Origin: Flavobacterium aciduliphilum
GTDB taxonomy: Bacteria; Bacteroidota; Bacteroidia; Flavobacteriales; Flavobacteriaceae
Length of the DNA stretch: 64,000 nucleotides
Assembly: GCF_003268855.1 (NCBI RefSeq)
Contig: NZ_QLSZ01000013.1
Location: 1-64,000 of the forward strand
Reading direction: 5' to 3'
Both the position numbers and the translations under genes were made by a program. The notes under the pieces were generated by a model. That model saw only the letters and a list, made by a program, of their open reading frames with translations, searched no databases and was not told the DNA's origin. Shown here piece by piece: positions 18,687-27,756 of the stretch; within the stretch, counting starts at the first letter, position 1, and every line of letters begins with the position of its first letter.

Positions 18687-19355
18687 ATGAAAAAATTACT
18701 TTCAACTGTAACCATTACAGTACACGAAAAACTATATGTAAAAGACCCAACGACTTCAGAATTGGGAAAAAAAATCATTGAGCATAGTATTCTATTAATT
18801 GATGATATTGGGTTTGATGATTTTACTTTCAAAAAATTAGGGGAACGCATTCATTCTAATGAAAGTTCTATTTATCGTTATTTTGAAAACAAACACAAAC
18901 TTCTCTTGTATTTATCCTCTTGGTATTGGGCATGGATTGAATACCGATTGGTGTTTGAAACCAACAACATCTCCGATGCACGCAAACGCCTCATGAAAGC
19001 AATAACTATTGTGACTGAAAAAATAACAGATGATTCGAATACTGTATATATAAATGAAGCAATACTCAATAAAATAATCATTTCTGAATTCAACAAAACA
19101 TGGTTGACAAAAGAAATTGATGAAGAAAATAAAATAGGGTTCTTTTTGGTTTATAAAAGAGTAATTAAGCGTATTACAGACATGATTCTTGCGGTGAACC
19201 CGTCTTATGAATATGCTACAAGCTTAGCTTCTAGTATAATTGAAGGCGCACTTCACCAACATTATCTCGTGGAGCATCTTTCAACAATTACTGATTGTAA
19301 TGAGCACCAAACTCCTACCGCATTTTATTTAAACTTAATTGAAAAAATAGTATAG
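18687..19355 (+). CDS. TetR/AcrR family transcriptional regulator
   Basis: This 222-residue regulator has an N-terminal HTH near residues 35-75 (FTFKKLGERIHSNESSIYRYF) followed by a helical ligand domain. The ATG at 18687 is chosen over the GTG at 18651 because the -7 element and operator cover the latter. The stop codon abuts the ABC gene (TAG then ATG), so it is the first gene of the exporter operon and probably represses it. The inducer is unknown. Confidence 0.85.
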   Translation: MKKLLSTVTITVHEKLYVKDPTTSELGKKIIEHSILLIDDIGFDDFTFKKLGERIHSNESSIYRYFENKHKLLLYLSSWYWAWIEYRLVFETNNISDARKRLMKAITIVTEKITDDSNTVYINEAILNKIIISEFNKTWLTKEIDEENKIGFFLVYKRVIKRITDMILAVNPSYEYATSLASSIIEGALHQHYLVEHLSTITDCNEHQTPTAFYLNLIEKIV

Positions 19356-21026
19356 ATGAATACACATTCTCCTTTAAAACGTTTTTTTAAATTTTTAAAT
19401 TTAGAACGAAAAGACATTCTTCAACTTTTTTTCTATGCCTTATTCTCTGGATTGGTGAGTTTGTCGTTACCGCTAGGCATCCAAGCGATTGTCAATTTAA
19501 TCCAATCGGGACAAGTTAGTGTTTCATGGATATTATTAGTGGTTGTTGTAGTATTTGGAGTCTCATTAGTTGGAATTTTGTCACTAATGCAATTGAGAAT
19601 TACGGAAAACTTACAACAAAAAATTTTTGTTAGAGCTTCTTTCGAATTTAGTTACAGACTCCCGAGAATAAAATTTGAATCCTACTACAATCAATATCCT
19701 CCAGAATTGGCAAATCGTTTTTTTGATACTCTTGTCATTCAAAAAGGAACATCTAAGCTTTTACTAGATTTCTCTGCCGCTCTTTTGCAAATTCTGTTTG
19801 GAATCTTATTGTTATCGCTTTATCATCCCTTTTTTATTGCTTTTGGTATCGTTCTTTTGCTCCTACTCTACTCGATATTTAGATTTTCATTCAAACCAGG
19901 TTTATCCACAAGTTTAATGGAATCAAAATACAAATATAAAGTAGTGAGTTGGTTGCAAGAATTGGCACGAAATAGTTATAGTTTCAGACGAAAAGATAGT
20001 TTTACTTTTGCGTTATCCAAAAATGATTATTTAGTAGATAACTATCTTCAATATCGTGAAAAACACTTCGGAATCATAAAAAGGCAATATCTTCAGCTCA
20101 TTGTTTTCAAAGTACTTATCACAGCGAGTTTACTCCTTATAGGAGGGTTTTTAGTACTGAATCAAAAAATGAATATCGGTCAATTTGTAGCTGCTGAAAT
20201 CATTATTTTATTAGTAATCAATTCTGTGGAAAAGATTATTGTGGGATTGGAAACCTTGTATGATGTGTTAACTTCTATTGAAAAAATTGGTCAAGTAGCC
20301 GATTTAAGCATGGAAGAGCAATCCGTTCAGGAAGTAGATTCTTGTTACCTTAATCTTAGTATCGAATTAGAACGGGTCTCCTATCAATTTCCAGATTCTA
20401 ATGATTTAATCCTCGACAACATCCATTTAAAAGTCGATCCGAAAGAATTTATTTTAATAGAAGGCGAAAATGGTTCTGGAAAATCAACACTTATTCGATT
20501 ACTAGCTGGACTCATAAAGCCTAATGCTGGCGTGTTTAGTATCAACGATGATAGTTACAGAAAGATTGATATTGATAATTATCGTTCACAAATTGGAATC
20601 ATCCTTCAAGGCGAGACTCCGTTTGAAGGAACAATTTTAGAAAATATCACATTCAACAATAAAACAATAAGCCATGAAGATGTCAAATGGGCTATTGATC
20701 AAGTCGATTTAGGCACATACATCAAATCATTACCAGAAGGACTTGATACCAAAATTTTCCCAGAAGGAAGACAATTATCCTCCTCTAATGCCCAAAAAAT
20801 TCTCATGGCACGAAGTATTTTAAACAAACCTAAAATACTATTTTATGAAGATCCTTTAGATAAAATGGATGAAGAATCGGCAAAAAAAATAATTGATTTT
20901 ATTACGCTACCTTCAAATCCTTGGACAATAATTGTCTCCTCTAAAAATCCTTATTGGAAAGAAAAAGTACATCGAATAATTCAAATGAATAAAGGTAAAA
21001 TAATTGCAGATTCTAAATTAAAATAA
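19356..21026 (+). CDS. ABC exporter (membrane + ATPase) with degenerate catalytic motifs
   Basis: This 556-residue half-transporter has about six membrane segments (residues 20-300) and a nucleotide-binding domain (about 335-550). Walker A is intact (GENGSGKST, near 371-379). The signature reads LSSSN instead of LSGGQ (near 473). Walker B ends ILFYED, with the usual Asp-Glu order reversed. The H-loop position reads IIVSSKN, with Ser in place of His. ATP binding looks possible but normal hydrolysis is doubtful. It lies 0 nt after TetR and 2 nt before HlyD. It lacks an N-terminal peptidase domain. The substrate is unknown. Confidence 0.85.
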   Translation: MNTHSPLKRFFKFLNLERKDILQLFFYALFSGLVSLSLPLGIQAIVNLIQSGQVSVSWILLVVVVVFGVSLVGILSLMQLRITENLQQKIFVRASFEFSYRLPRIKFESYYNQYPPELANRFFDTLVIQKGTSKLLLDFSAALLQILFGILLLSLYHPFFIAFGIVLLLLLYSIFRFSFKPGLSTSLMESKYKYKVVSWLQELARNSYSFRRKDSFTFALSKNDYLVDNYLQYREKHFGIIKRQYLQLIVFKVLITASLLLIGGFLVLNQKMNIGQFVAAEIIILLVINSVEKIIVGLETLYDVLTSIEKIGQVADLSMEEQSVQEVDSCYLNLSIELERVSYQFPDSNDLILDNIHLKVDPKEFILIEGENGSGKSTLIRLLAGLIKPNAGVFSINDDSYRKIDIDNYRSQIGIILQGETPFEGTILENITFNNKTISHEDVKWAIDQVDLGTYIKSLPEGLDTKIFPEGRQLSSSNAQKILMARSILNKPKILFYEDPLDKMDEESAKKIIDFITLPSNPWTIIVSSKNPYWKEKVHRIIQMNKGKIIADSKLK

Positions 21027-21028
21027 TT

Positions 21029-22375
21029 ATGCTCAATATTTCTTCAAACAATTCAATTACCGAAAATATTGAACACTTCAATACGGTTAAAAATTTACAA
21101 AATCGACCTCATTATAAAATTTTGAATCGAATAATTATTGTAGTTTCCATACTTTGCTTTTTTATTTTATTCTTGCCTTGGACACAAAATATTTCAGGAA
21201 GTGGTTCAGTCACTACACTAAGTCCCGATCAAAGACCACAAACCATACAAACGACCATTGCAGGAAAAATTGAAAAATGGTATGTTAAAGAAGGCGATTT
21301 TGTTCATAAAGGCGATACTATTTTATACATATCAGAAATCAAAGAAGATTATTTAGATCCTCATCTAGTTGAAAAAACGAAAAATCAAGTAGATGCCAAA
21401 AAAAAAGCTCAGCAATCTTATGAGGGAAAAGTGGGATCCTTATCAAGTCAGATTCTTGCTATTGATAAAGAAAAAAAACTCAAGTTACAACAAGCAAAGA
21501 ATAAAATAAGACAGGGTCAACTCAAAGTAAAAAGTGATAGTATGGATTTGGTTGCTGTGCGAACACAACTCAAAATTGCTCAGACCCAGTTCAATCGTTC
21601 GTTAAATTTACAAAAAGAAGGACTAAAACCGCTATCAGACGTCGAGGATAAAAAACTCAAGCTACAAGAAGTTGAAGCAAAAATCATTACACAAGAGAAC
21701 AAATTTATTGCTAGTGAAAACGAATTAATTAATGCAAGAGTTGAAGTCAATCGAATTGATGCTGAGTACAGTGAAAAAAAATCAAAAGCGTTGAGTGAAC
21801 AATATACTGCATTAAGCAATCAGTATGACACTAAAGCACAAGTAAACAAACTAGAAAATCAGTATTCGAATTATAAAATTCGAAAAGGATTGTATTTTAT
21901 AACAGCTCCTCAAAATGGGTACATTAATAGAGCGCTACAATCAGGTATTGGGGAAACCATCAAAGAAGGCACAGAGATTGTAAGTATCATGCCTGAAAAA
22001 TATGATATTGCAGTAGAAACCTTTGTGGCTCCTAGTGATTTACCTCTTATTCATAAAGGAGAAAAAGTCAGAGTTTGGTTTGATGGATGGCCAACTATTG
22101 TATTTTCGGGATGGCCTGGCATGTCATACGGAACGTTTGGAGGAAAAATTGTAGCCGTAGAGACGTTCATTAGTGAAAATGGTAAATTCAGAGTATTAAT
22201 TGCACCCGATTCGACTGAGGTGCCATGGCCCAAACAAATTAGTATGGGTTCAGGCGCAAAAACTCTAGCGCTTCTCAATAATGTTCCTGTGTGGTATGAA
22301 ATATGGAGAACTCTAAATGGCTTTCCTCCTAACTATTATCAACCCAAAAGTAAATCATCTAAAGATAAAAAATAA
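21029..22375 (+). CDS. HlyD-family membrane fusion protein
   Basis: This 448-residue periplasmic adaptor has one N-terminal membrane helix (about 35-57, IIIVVSILCFFILFLPW), a biotinyl-lipoyl half-motif (GKIEKWYVKEGDFVHKGD), a long coiled coil (about 110-285) and a returning lipoyl and beta-barrel part (about 290-420). Its C-terminus ends in a conserved-looking NVPVWYEIWRTLNGFPPNYY. It links the ABC protein to the TolC-like channel. Its TAA overlaps the next ATG by 1 nt. Confidence 0.88.
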   Translation: MLNISSNNSITENIEHFNTVKNLQNRPHYKILNRIIIVVSILCFFILFLPWTQNISGSGSVTTLSPDQRPQTIQTTIAGKIEKWYVKEGDFVHKGDTILYISEIKEDYLDPHLVEKTKNQVDAKKKAQQSYEGKVGSLSSQILAIDKEKKLKLQQAKNKIRQGQLKVKSDSMDLVAVRTQLKIAQTQFNRSLNLQKEGLKPLSDVEDKKLKLQEVEAKIITQENKFIASENELINARVEVNRIDAEYSEKKSKALSEQYTALSNQYDTKAQVNKLENQYSNYKIRKGLYFITAPQNGYINRALQSGIGETIKEGTEIVSIMPEKYDIAVETFVAPSDLPLIHKGEKVRVWFDGWPTIVFSGWPGMSYGTFGGKIVAVETFISENGKFRVLIAPDSTEVPWPKQISMGSGAKTLALLNNVPVWYEIWRTLNGFPPNYYQPKSKSSKDKK

Positions 22376-23763
22376 TGAAGTATTTAATATCATTCTTGCT
22401 ATGGTCTTTGCTTGGGTTTTGTCAAAATCATGAAACAGACAAAATTTTAACCTATAACGAATATTTAGGGTATGTCAAGTCATTTCATCCCTTAGTAAAA
22501 AGCGCTCACCTTGCCGTAAGTGCTGCCCAAGCACAATTGATGATTGCCCGTGGAGCTTTTGATCCAAAAATTGAAGTCGATTATGACACGAAACAGTTTA
22601 AAGATAAAACCTATTATTCCCTTTTGAATACCACTTTTAAAATTCCTACTTGGTATGGCATCGAAGTGAAAGCCGGTTTTGACAATCAAGAAGGGATGTA
22701 TGTGAATCCCGAGAATATAGTCCCCAACAGAGGCTTAACTTCTTTTGGTGTTTCTGTGCCTTTAGGTCAGGGGTGGCTCATCAATCAAAGAATGTCGGAT
22801 ATAAGAAAATCAAAAATTCAAATCCAATTGAGTCAAAATGAGCGGAAACTAAATGCCATAGCTGTAGTTTATGAAGCATCCATAGCCTATTTCAATTGGA
22901 AAAAAAATTATAGTGAAGTTCAACTTTATCAAACATATTTGAATAATGCCCAATCGCGATTTAACGCCATTAAACAATTAATTCTTCAAGGCGATAAACC
23001 TTCTATTGATTCTATTGAAGCTAGAATTATGGTGAAAAATAGATTGTTAAGTTTAGAAGATTCTAAATTAAAACTGGCAAAATCTAAATTTGAGCTATCC
23101 AATTATTTGTGGTATGAAAACAATATACCCCTTGAACTTCAAGAGGATATTATCCCTGAAGAAAATCTTGAAAAAACAATACATGAAGTGTTGAAAACAA
23201 ACGATTTGATAGATGAAAAACAACTTGTTGAAAATCATCCTAAGATCAATGTTTTACAAAAAAAAATAGCACTTTTGGAAGTTGAACAACAATTTAAGAA
23301 AAATTTATTACTCCCAAAATTGGACGTCTCTTATTACTATCTCTCCGAACCTAATTATTGGAATTCATATAATTTTAATAATTACAAAGTGGGAATGAAT
23401 TTTTATGTTCCATTATTTTTGAGAAAAGAACGAGGAAATCTACAGTTAACAAAATTTAAAATACAAGATACACAATATTCTTTACAGTTAGAAAAACTGG
23501 CATTATCCAATAAGATCAGCGCACAGCAAAAAGAAATAAAATCCATAGAGGTCCAAAGAAACCTTGCCTTAGAACTTGTCAACGACACTAAATTTTTACT
23601 TGAAGCAGAAGAGCGACTTTTTGGATTTGGAGAGAGTTCTATATTTCTTATCAATACTAGAGAAAATAATTTAGTGAGTTCGCAATTATCAAAAATAATC
23701 CTAGACAACCGATTTTTAGTATCAACTATTGAACTATACAAAACAAAAGCCAATATGGAATAA
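22375..23763 (+). CDS. TolC-family outer-membrane channel protein
   Basis: This 462-residue protein has a cleavable signal peptide (about 1-16) and two repeats rich in heptad-like helices (about 160-260 and 360-455), as in outer-membrane efflux proteins. The 1-nt overlap with HlyD shows translational coupling. Together with the ABC and HlyD genes it completes a tripartite type I secretion or efflux system. Divergence from classical TolC is large, but the fold pattern is clear. Confidence 0.82.
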   Translation: MKYLISFLLWSLLGFCQNHETDKILTYNEYLGYVKSFHPLVKSAHLAVSAAQAQLMIARGAFDPKIEVDYDTKQFKDKTYYSLLNTTFKIPTWYGIEVKAGFDNQEGMYVNPENIVPNRGLTSFGVSVPLGQGWLINQRMSDIRKSKIQIQLSQNERKLNAIAVVYEASIAYFNWKKNYSEVQLYQTYLNNAQSRFNAIKQLILQGDKPSIDSIEARIMVKNRLLSLEDSKLKLAKSKFELSNYLWYENNIPLELQEDIIPEENLEKTIHEVLKTNDLIDEKQLVENHPKINVLQKKIALLEVEQQFKKNLLLPKLDVSYYYLSEPNYWNSYNFNNYKVGMNFYVPLFLRKERGNLQLTKFKIQDTQYSLQLEKLALSNKISAQQKEIKSIEVQRNLALELVNDTKFLLEAEERLFGFGESSIFLINTRENNLVSSQLSKIILDNRFLVSTIELYKTKANME

Positions 23764-23804
23764 CCAAATATTAATTGTATTTTTGTTCATCAACAAGTAT
23801 ACTG

Positions 23805-24998
23805 ATGATAAACCCCTCAATAAACGGTTGGATTGATAAATTCCTCTATGAAAAAAAAACATCGTTTTCTTATCAAGAAGAAGAGGCATTATCATTTTAT
23901 AAAAAAAATAGAGCTACAGGTTTTATATATGGTCATATGGTTTCTATTCCTTCTTTTACAGAGGACGAAATAGAGAATTGGGATTCGGAAGAAGTATCAA
24001 AAATAGCCTTATTGAATGCTCTTTTTGAAATCTATTACTACACTACTCACGATTACAAAATCGAAGATTTTTCTACTAAATTACTTGAATTCTATGAACT
24101 TACTTCACAAAAAAGGTTTGATCTATTGCCCGCCTTGTTACATGCTAATGTTCATTCTAAATTAGAAAACATTTTGAATGAGAGAGTCCAAACAAACAAA
24201 GACATCATCAGTAAAAACTTCTCTCATATCGTTACCAATGCATTATTATTTATTGATGTTTTGGCCTTTCATCGATTTTTAAAAATAAAAAAAATAAGTG
24301 CTAAATATTTTAAAAATATCGAAGAAACCATCATGAGTTTGGTGTCATTATCACTTCAAATAAAGTCCAATAAATCTCAACAAGACAATTTATTAATAAA
24401 ATTATTTGAAGCATCTGTTCGCTATACAAAATTTTCTAAAATTACGGTCAATACTCTCGAATCACTACCGCTTTCATCATTTGAACTTGAATTGGAGCGC
24501 TTCTATTTGTTTGATATTACTAATCTCATGTTGTGGAGTGATTTTGCTTTGGACAATGAAGAATTATATTTCTTATATACCCTAGCACAGGAATTACATC
24601 TTGATGAGTTATTTGTAACTGAAAGCATTGAAACTACCTCAAAATTCATTACCTTACATAAAGAAAAAATTCAATATTTCAATTATTCAAATCCGGTTAA
24701 ACACTTTTACAACCAAACCAACTCTGTCGTAAAAGTTCTCATTAAACGCAATAAAAAAAGGCTTGTAAAAGAAATATCTGAAAGTAAAGAACTAATGTAT
24801 TTACTCAAACAATCGGTTGCAAGAGATTTAACTGATGAAGAAAAGAAAAAGGTAAAAAAACAAATATTAGACATCTGCAAGGGTATTCCTTCCCTTACAA
24901 TCTTTCTATTGCCTGGCGGAAGCTTATTGTTACCCATATTAATTAAGTTTATTCCAAAACTTCTTCCCTCAGCATTCAACGAAAACCTTGACGATTAA
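23805..24998 (+). CDS. LETM1-related protein
   Basis: This 397-residue, mostly helical protein ends in a segment like the core of mitochondrial LETM1: LTDEEKKKVKKQ (about 350), then a hydrophobic PSLTIFLLPGGS and LLLPILIKFIPKLLPSAF. Such Bacteroidetes proteins are named LETM1-related biofilm-associated proteins. The ATG at 23805 is preferred over the TTG at 23775 because a -7 box TATTTTTG lies at 23778-23785. It follows TolC by 41 nt on the same strand and ends overlapping the convergent LysR gene by 4 nt. A role with the exporter is inferred from position only. Confidence 0.75.
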   Translation: MINPSINGWIDKFLYEKKTSFSYQEEEALSFYKKNRATGFIYGHMVSIPSFTEDEIENWDSEEVSKIALLNALFEIYYYTTHDYKIEDFSTKLLEFYELTSQKRFDLLPALLHANVHSKLENILNERVQTNKDIISKNFSHIVTNALLFIDVLAFHRFLKIKKISAKYFKNIEETIMSLVSLSLQIKSNKSQQDNLLIKLFEASVRYTKFSKITVNTLESLPLSSFELELERFYLFDITNLMLWSDFALDNEELYFLYTLAQELHLDELFVTESIETTSKFITLHKEKIQYFNYSNPVKHFYNQTNSVVKVLIKRNKKRLVKEISESKELMYLLKQSVARDLTDEEKKKVKKQILDICKGIPSLTIFLLPGGSLLLPILIKFIPKLLPSAFNENLDD

Positions 24999-25921
24999 TG
25001 TGAATCAATCCAAGAGAAATGGGTTTGATGAATATATTCTTTAGTACTTTTAATAAAATTCAGGTACTCTTGTGCCACGGGACTCATTTTTTTCCCCTTT
25101 AACCATATTAGATTCCAATTGGTTACAATTGGGAGCTTTTTAGCTTTTGCAATCATTATTTCTCCCTTTTCAATTTCATTCTTTAATCCTATTAAAGGCA
25201 TGATTGAAACTCCTAATCCTGCGATAACCGCCTGCTTGACTGCTTCATTTGAGGTTAATTGTATCTTTGATATAGGTTTGATATTATTCCTTTCTAAGTA
25301 ATTTTCCATGGCTAATCGAGTAGCAGAACCCATTTCCCGATAAATAAAAGGGACATTTAATAAAAAATGTTCGAGGACTTCCTCTTCATAGTGCTCCATA
25401 AAATCTTTATTTCCAACTAAATATAATTTGTTTTCCATCAACAACTCTGCTTCCACATTAAAATCATGGGGTAATAAAGATACTAAAGCAAAATCAACTT
25501 CATTATTTTGTAGGGCACGAATCACTTTACTTTTATTGGTAACATCTATTTCAAATTCAATATTAGAATAGCTCTTGATAAAATCAGTCAAGAAGAATGG
25601 CATGACGTATTTTCCAGTTGATACAATTGAAATTTTTAATTTTCCCGAAAGAATCCCTTTGTAAGAGAGAGTTTTATAATTAATCGCATTAACTTCATTG
25701 ATAATGTTTTCTGCGGCATTACTAATTTCTTTTCCAAAATCGGTGATATACAGTTGCCTCCCCACAACCTCTGTTAAAGGAATATCAAACTGATCTTGAA
25801 AATTTTTTAATTGAATGGATACTGCGGGTTGTGTTAAATGTAACGCTTCAGCCGCTTTAGTGATACTTTTTGTTTGGGTAATTTTCAAAAAGACTTGCAA
25901 TTGATGTAATGTATAATTCAT
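24995..25921 (-). CDS. LysR family transcriptional regulator
   Basis: This 308-residue regulator has the N-terminal winged HTH (residues 1-60, TKSITKAAEALHLTQPAVSIQLKNF) and a periplasmic-binding-like effector domain (about 90-295). It is divergent from the broken icd gene, the usual LysR arrangement, and a T-N11-A palindrome lies on its own -7 box. Its target and effector are unknown; icd is a candidate. Confidence 0.88.
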   Translation of the reverse strand: MNYTLHQLQVFLKITQTKSITKAAEALHLTQPAVSIQLKNFQDQFDIPLTEVVGRQLYITDFGKEISNAAENIINEVNAINYKTLSYKGILSGKLKISIVSTGKYVMPFFLTDFIKSYSNIEFEIDVTNKSKVIRALQNNEVDFALVSLLPHDFNVEAELLMENKLYLVGNKDFMEHYEEEVLEHFLLNVPFIYREMGSATRLAMENYLERNNIKPISKIQLTSNEAVKQAVIAGLGVSIMPLIGLKNEIEKGEIMIAKAKKLPIVTNWNLIWLKGKKMSPVAQEYLNFIKSTKEYIHQTHFSWIDSH

Positions 25922-25933
25922 AAAAATATTTTA

Positions 25934-25953
25934 TGTAATTCATTACAAATATA
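25934..25953 (-). promoter_or_regulatory. LysR box on its own promoter
   Basis: TGTAATTCATTACA (25934-25947) is a T-N12-A palindrome (6-bp arms, 2-nt centre) that overlaps the minus-strand -7 element TATATTTG (25946-25953). A further ATTACA half-site lies at 25976-25981, nearer icd. Confidence 0.5.
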
Positions 25954-26012
25954 AATAAAAATATATGAATTAAACATTACAACTTTGTACCGTTAATTTT
26001 AATTAAATAATT

Positions 26013-27447
26013 ATGACACGAATTACAGTTGCAAAAGGAGATGGTATCGGTCCAGAAATTATGGATACTACTCTAAAAATTATAAAAGCGGCAGGAGCTC
26101 AAATAGAAATCGATGAGATTGAAGTGGGTGAAAAAGTGTATCTTTCTGGTAATACTTCAGGAATCTCAAATGAGTCGTGGGATGTTATTAGAAGAATAAA
26201 GTGTTTTTGAAAGCTCCAATTACTACACCACAAGGAGGGGATACAAAAGTTTAAATGTAACTACTAGAAAGTTCTTAGGCTTGTATTCCAATGTTCGTCC
26301 ATGTTTGAGTTTAGCTCCATTTGTAGAAACAAAACACCCTGAAATGGATCTTGTCATAATTAGAGAAAACGAAGAAGATCTGTATGCGGGAATTGAACAT
26401 CAACAAACGGACGAAGTGGTACAATGTTTAAAACTCATAAGCAGACCTGGTTGTGAAAAAATAATTCGTTATGCCTTTGAATATGCTAAAGTAAACGGAC
26501 GCAAAAAGGTAACCTGTTTTACGAAAGACAACATTATGAAGCAAACAGATGGTTTGTTTCATCAGATTTTTGATGAAATAGCAAAAGAATATCCATCTAT
26601 TGAAAATGAACACTGGATTATAGATATTGGAGCTGCAAAATTAGCAGATACCCCAGAAGTATTTGATGTGATTGTAACTTTAAACTTATATGGAGATGTC
26701 TTGTCTGATGTTGCCGCTCAAATTGCAGGGTCTGTAGGATTAGCGGGTTCAGCTAACATTGGTAATGAATGTGCTATGTTTGAAGCTATTCATGGTTCTG
26801 CACCAAGAAGAGCAGGTCAAAATGTTGCCAATCCGTCGGGGTTATTGCAAGGGGCAGTTATGATGTTAAAACATATTGGACAAACAAATGTAGCTGAAAA
26901 AGTACAAAATGCATGGCTAAAAACAATCGAAGAGGGTATTCATACGTATGATATTTTTAAAGAAGGCGTGAGCAAAACAAAAGTAGGAACTAAAGAATTT
27001 GCCCAAGCGGTTATAGCAAACTTAGGGAAAGTTCCTGCGCAACTCAAACCCGTTTCTTATGATAAAAATGTTCAAATAGACCTCCCTAAATATGAGAAAA
27101 AACCACAGAAAAATAAAGAATTGGTTGGAGTTGACTTATTTGTACATTGGAATGGAACAGATCCTAATGAATTGGCTGAAATACTTCAAAGTATTAATTC
27201 AGAATACAAACACTTAACCATGATTACCAATCGAGGTATAAAAGTATGGCCTGATGGATTCAAAGAAACATATTGTACTGACCATTGGCGTTGCCGATTC
27301 AAACCAAGAGAAGGAAAGTTGATGTTTAAAAATCATATCATTGGATTATTATCTAGAGCCCTAGATGCAAAGATTGATGTTATTAAAACTGAAAATTTAT
27401 ACGAATTTAATGGTAAACCAGCATATTCTTTAGGACAAGGTCAATAA
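26013..27447 (+). pseudogene. icd: NADP-dependent isocitrate dehydrogenase, interrupted by two frameshifts
   Basis: The frame from 26013 encodes the start of a Thermus-type isocitrate dehydrogenase (about 480 residues), then stops at 26208-26210. Homologous sequence continues in a second frame (VFLKAPITTPQGG) and then a third from about 26241 to 27447. Two 1-nt losses explain this, one within 26195-26201 and one in the G-rich 26234-26240. Downstream the enzyme is complete: the substrate block RENEEDLYAGIEH, IDIGAAKLAD and the C-terminal extension of this subtype (about 330-480). Both lesions sit in short homopolymers, so sequencing error is possible. If real, translation ends after 65 residues and TCA-cycle flux needs another enzyme. 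Confidence 0.85.
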
Positions 27448-27471
27448 AAAAAACTCTAATTTTTTTTTAAA

Positions 27472-27756
27472 ATGGAAGTTACTCAAAACATTAAACTTAT
27501 CGATGGTGTTTTTAAACCAAATGAAGCTAAGGAAATTATTATTTCATTATTAAATAGTAAAATCAACTTCCATAATTTAGAGGATTTTAGTAATCAAATT
27601 CGTTTCAATATAAAACACGAAAATTCCAAACAGAGGATAATTGAATTGCAAAATGCTAAAGAGGAACTATCTTCTTTAATCCAATGGGCAGAATCTCATG
27701 AGTATGAATTACAAATTCAGGGGACTATCGAAATCAATTTAGTGAAACATGTTTGA
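27472..27756 (+). CDS. Small conserved hypothetical protein
   Basis: This 94-residue protein has no signal peptide or membrane helix and is mixed alpha/beta with a charged middle (KHENSKQRIIELQNAKEELSS). It lies 24 nt after icd and overlaps the DUF6671 gene by 8 nt, so it is probably cotranscribed with them. No family was recognised. Confidence 0.6.
   Translation: MEVTQNIKLIDGVFKPNEAKEIIISLLNSKINFHNLEDFSNQIRFNIKHENSKQRIIELQNAKEELSSLIQWAESHEYELQIQGTIEINLVKHV

Noticed and set aside
26281..27447. Independent gene starting at TTG 26281
   Set aside because: It lacks the N-terminal cofactor part of isocitrate dehydrogenase, and the missing part lies directly upstream in two other frames, so it is the rest of one broken gene.
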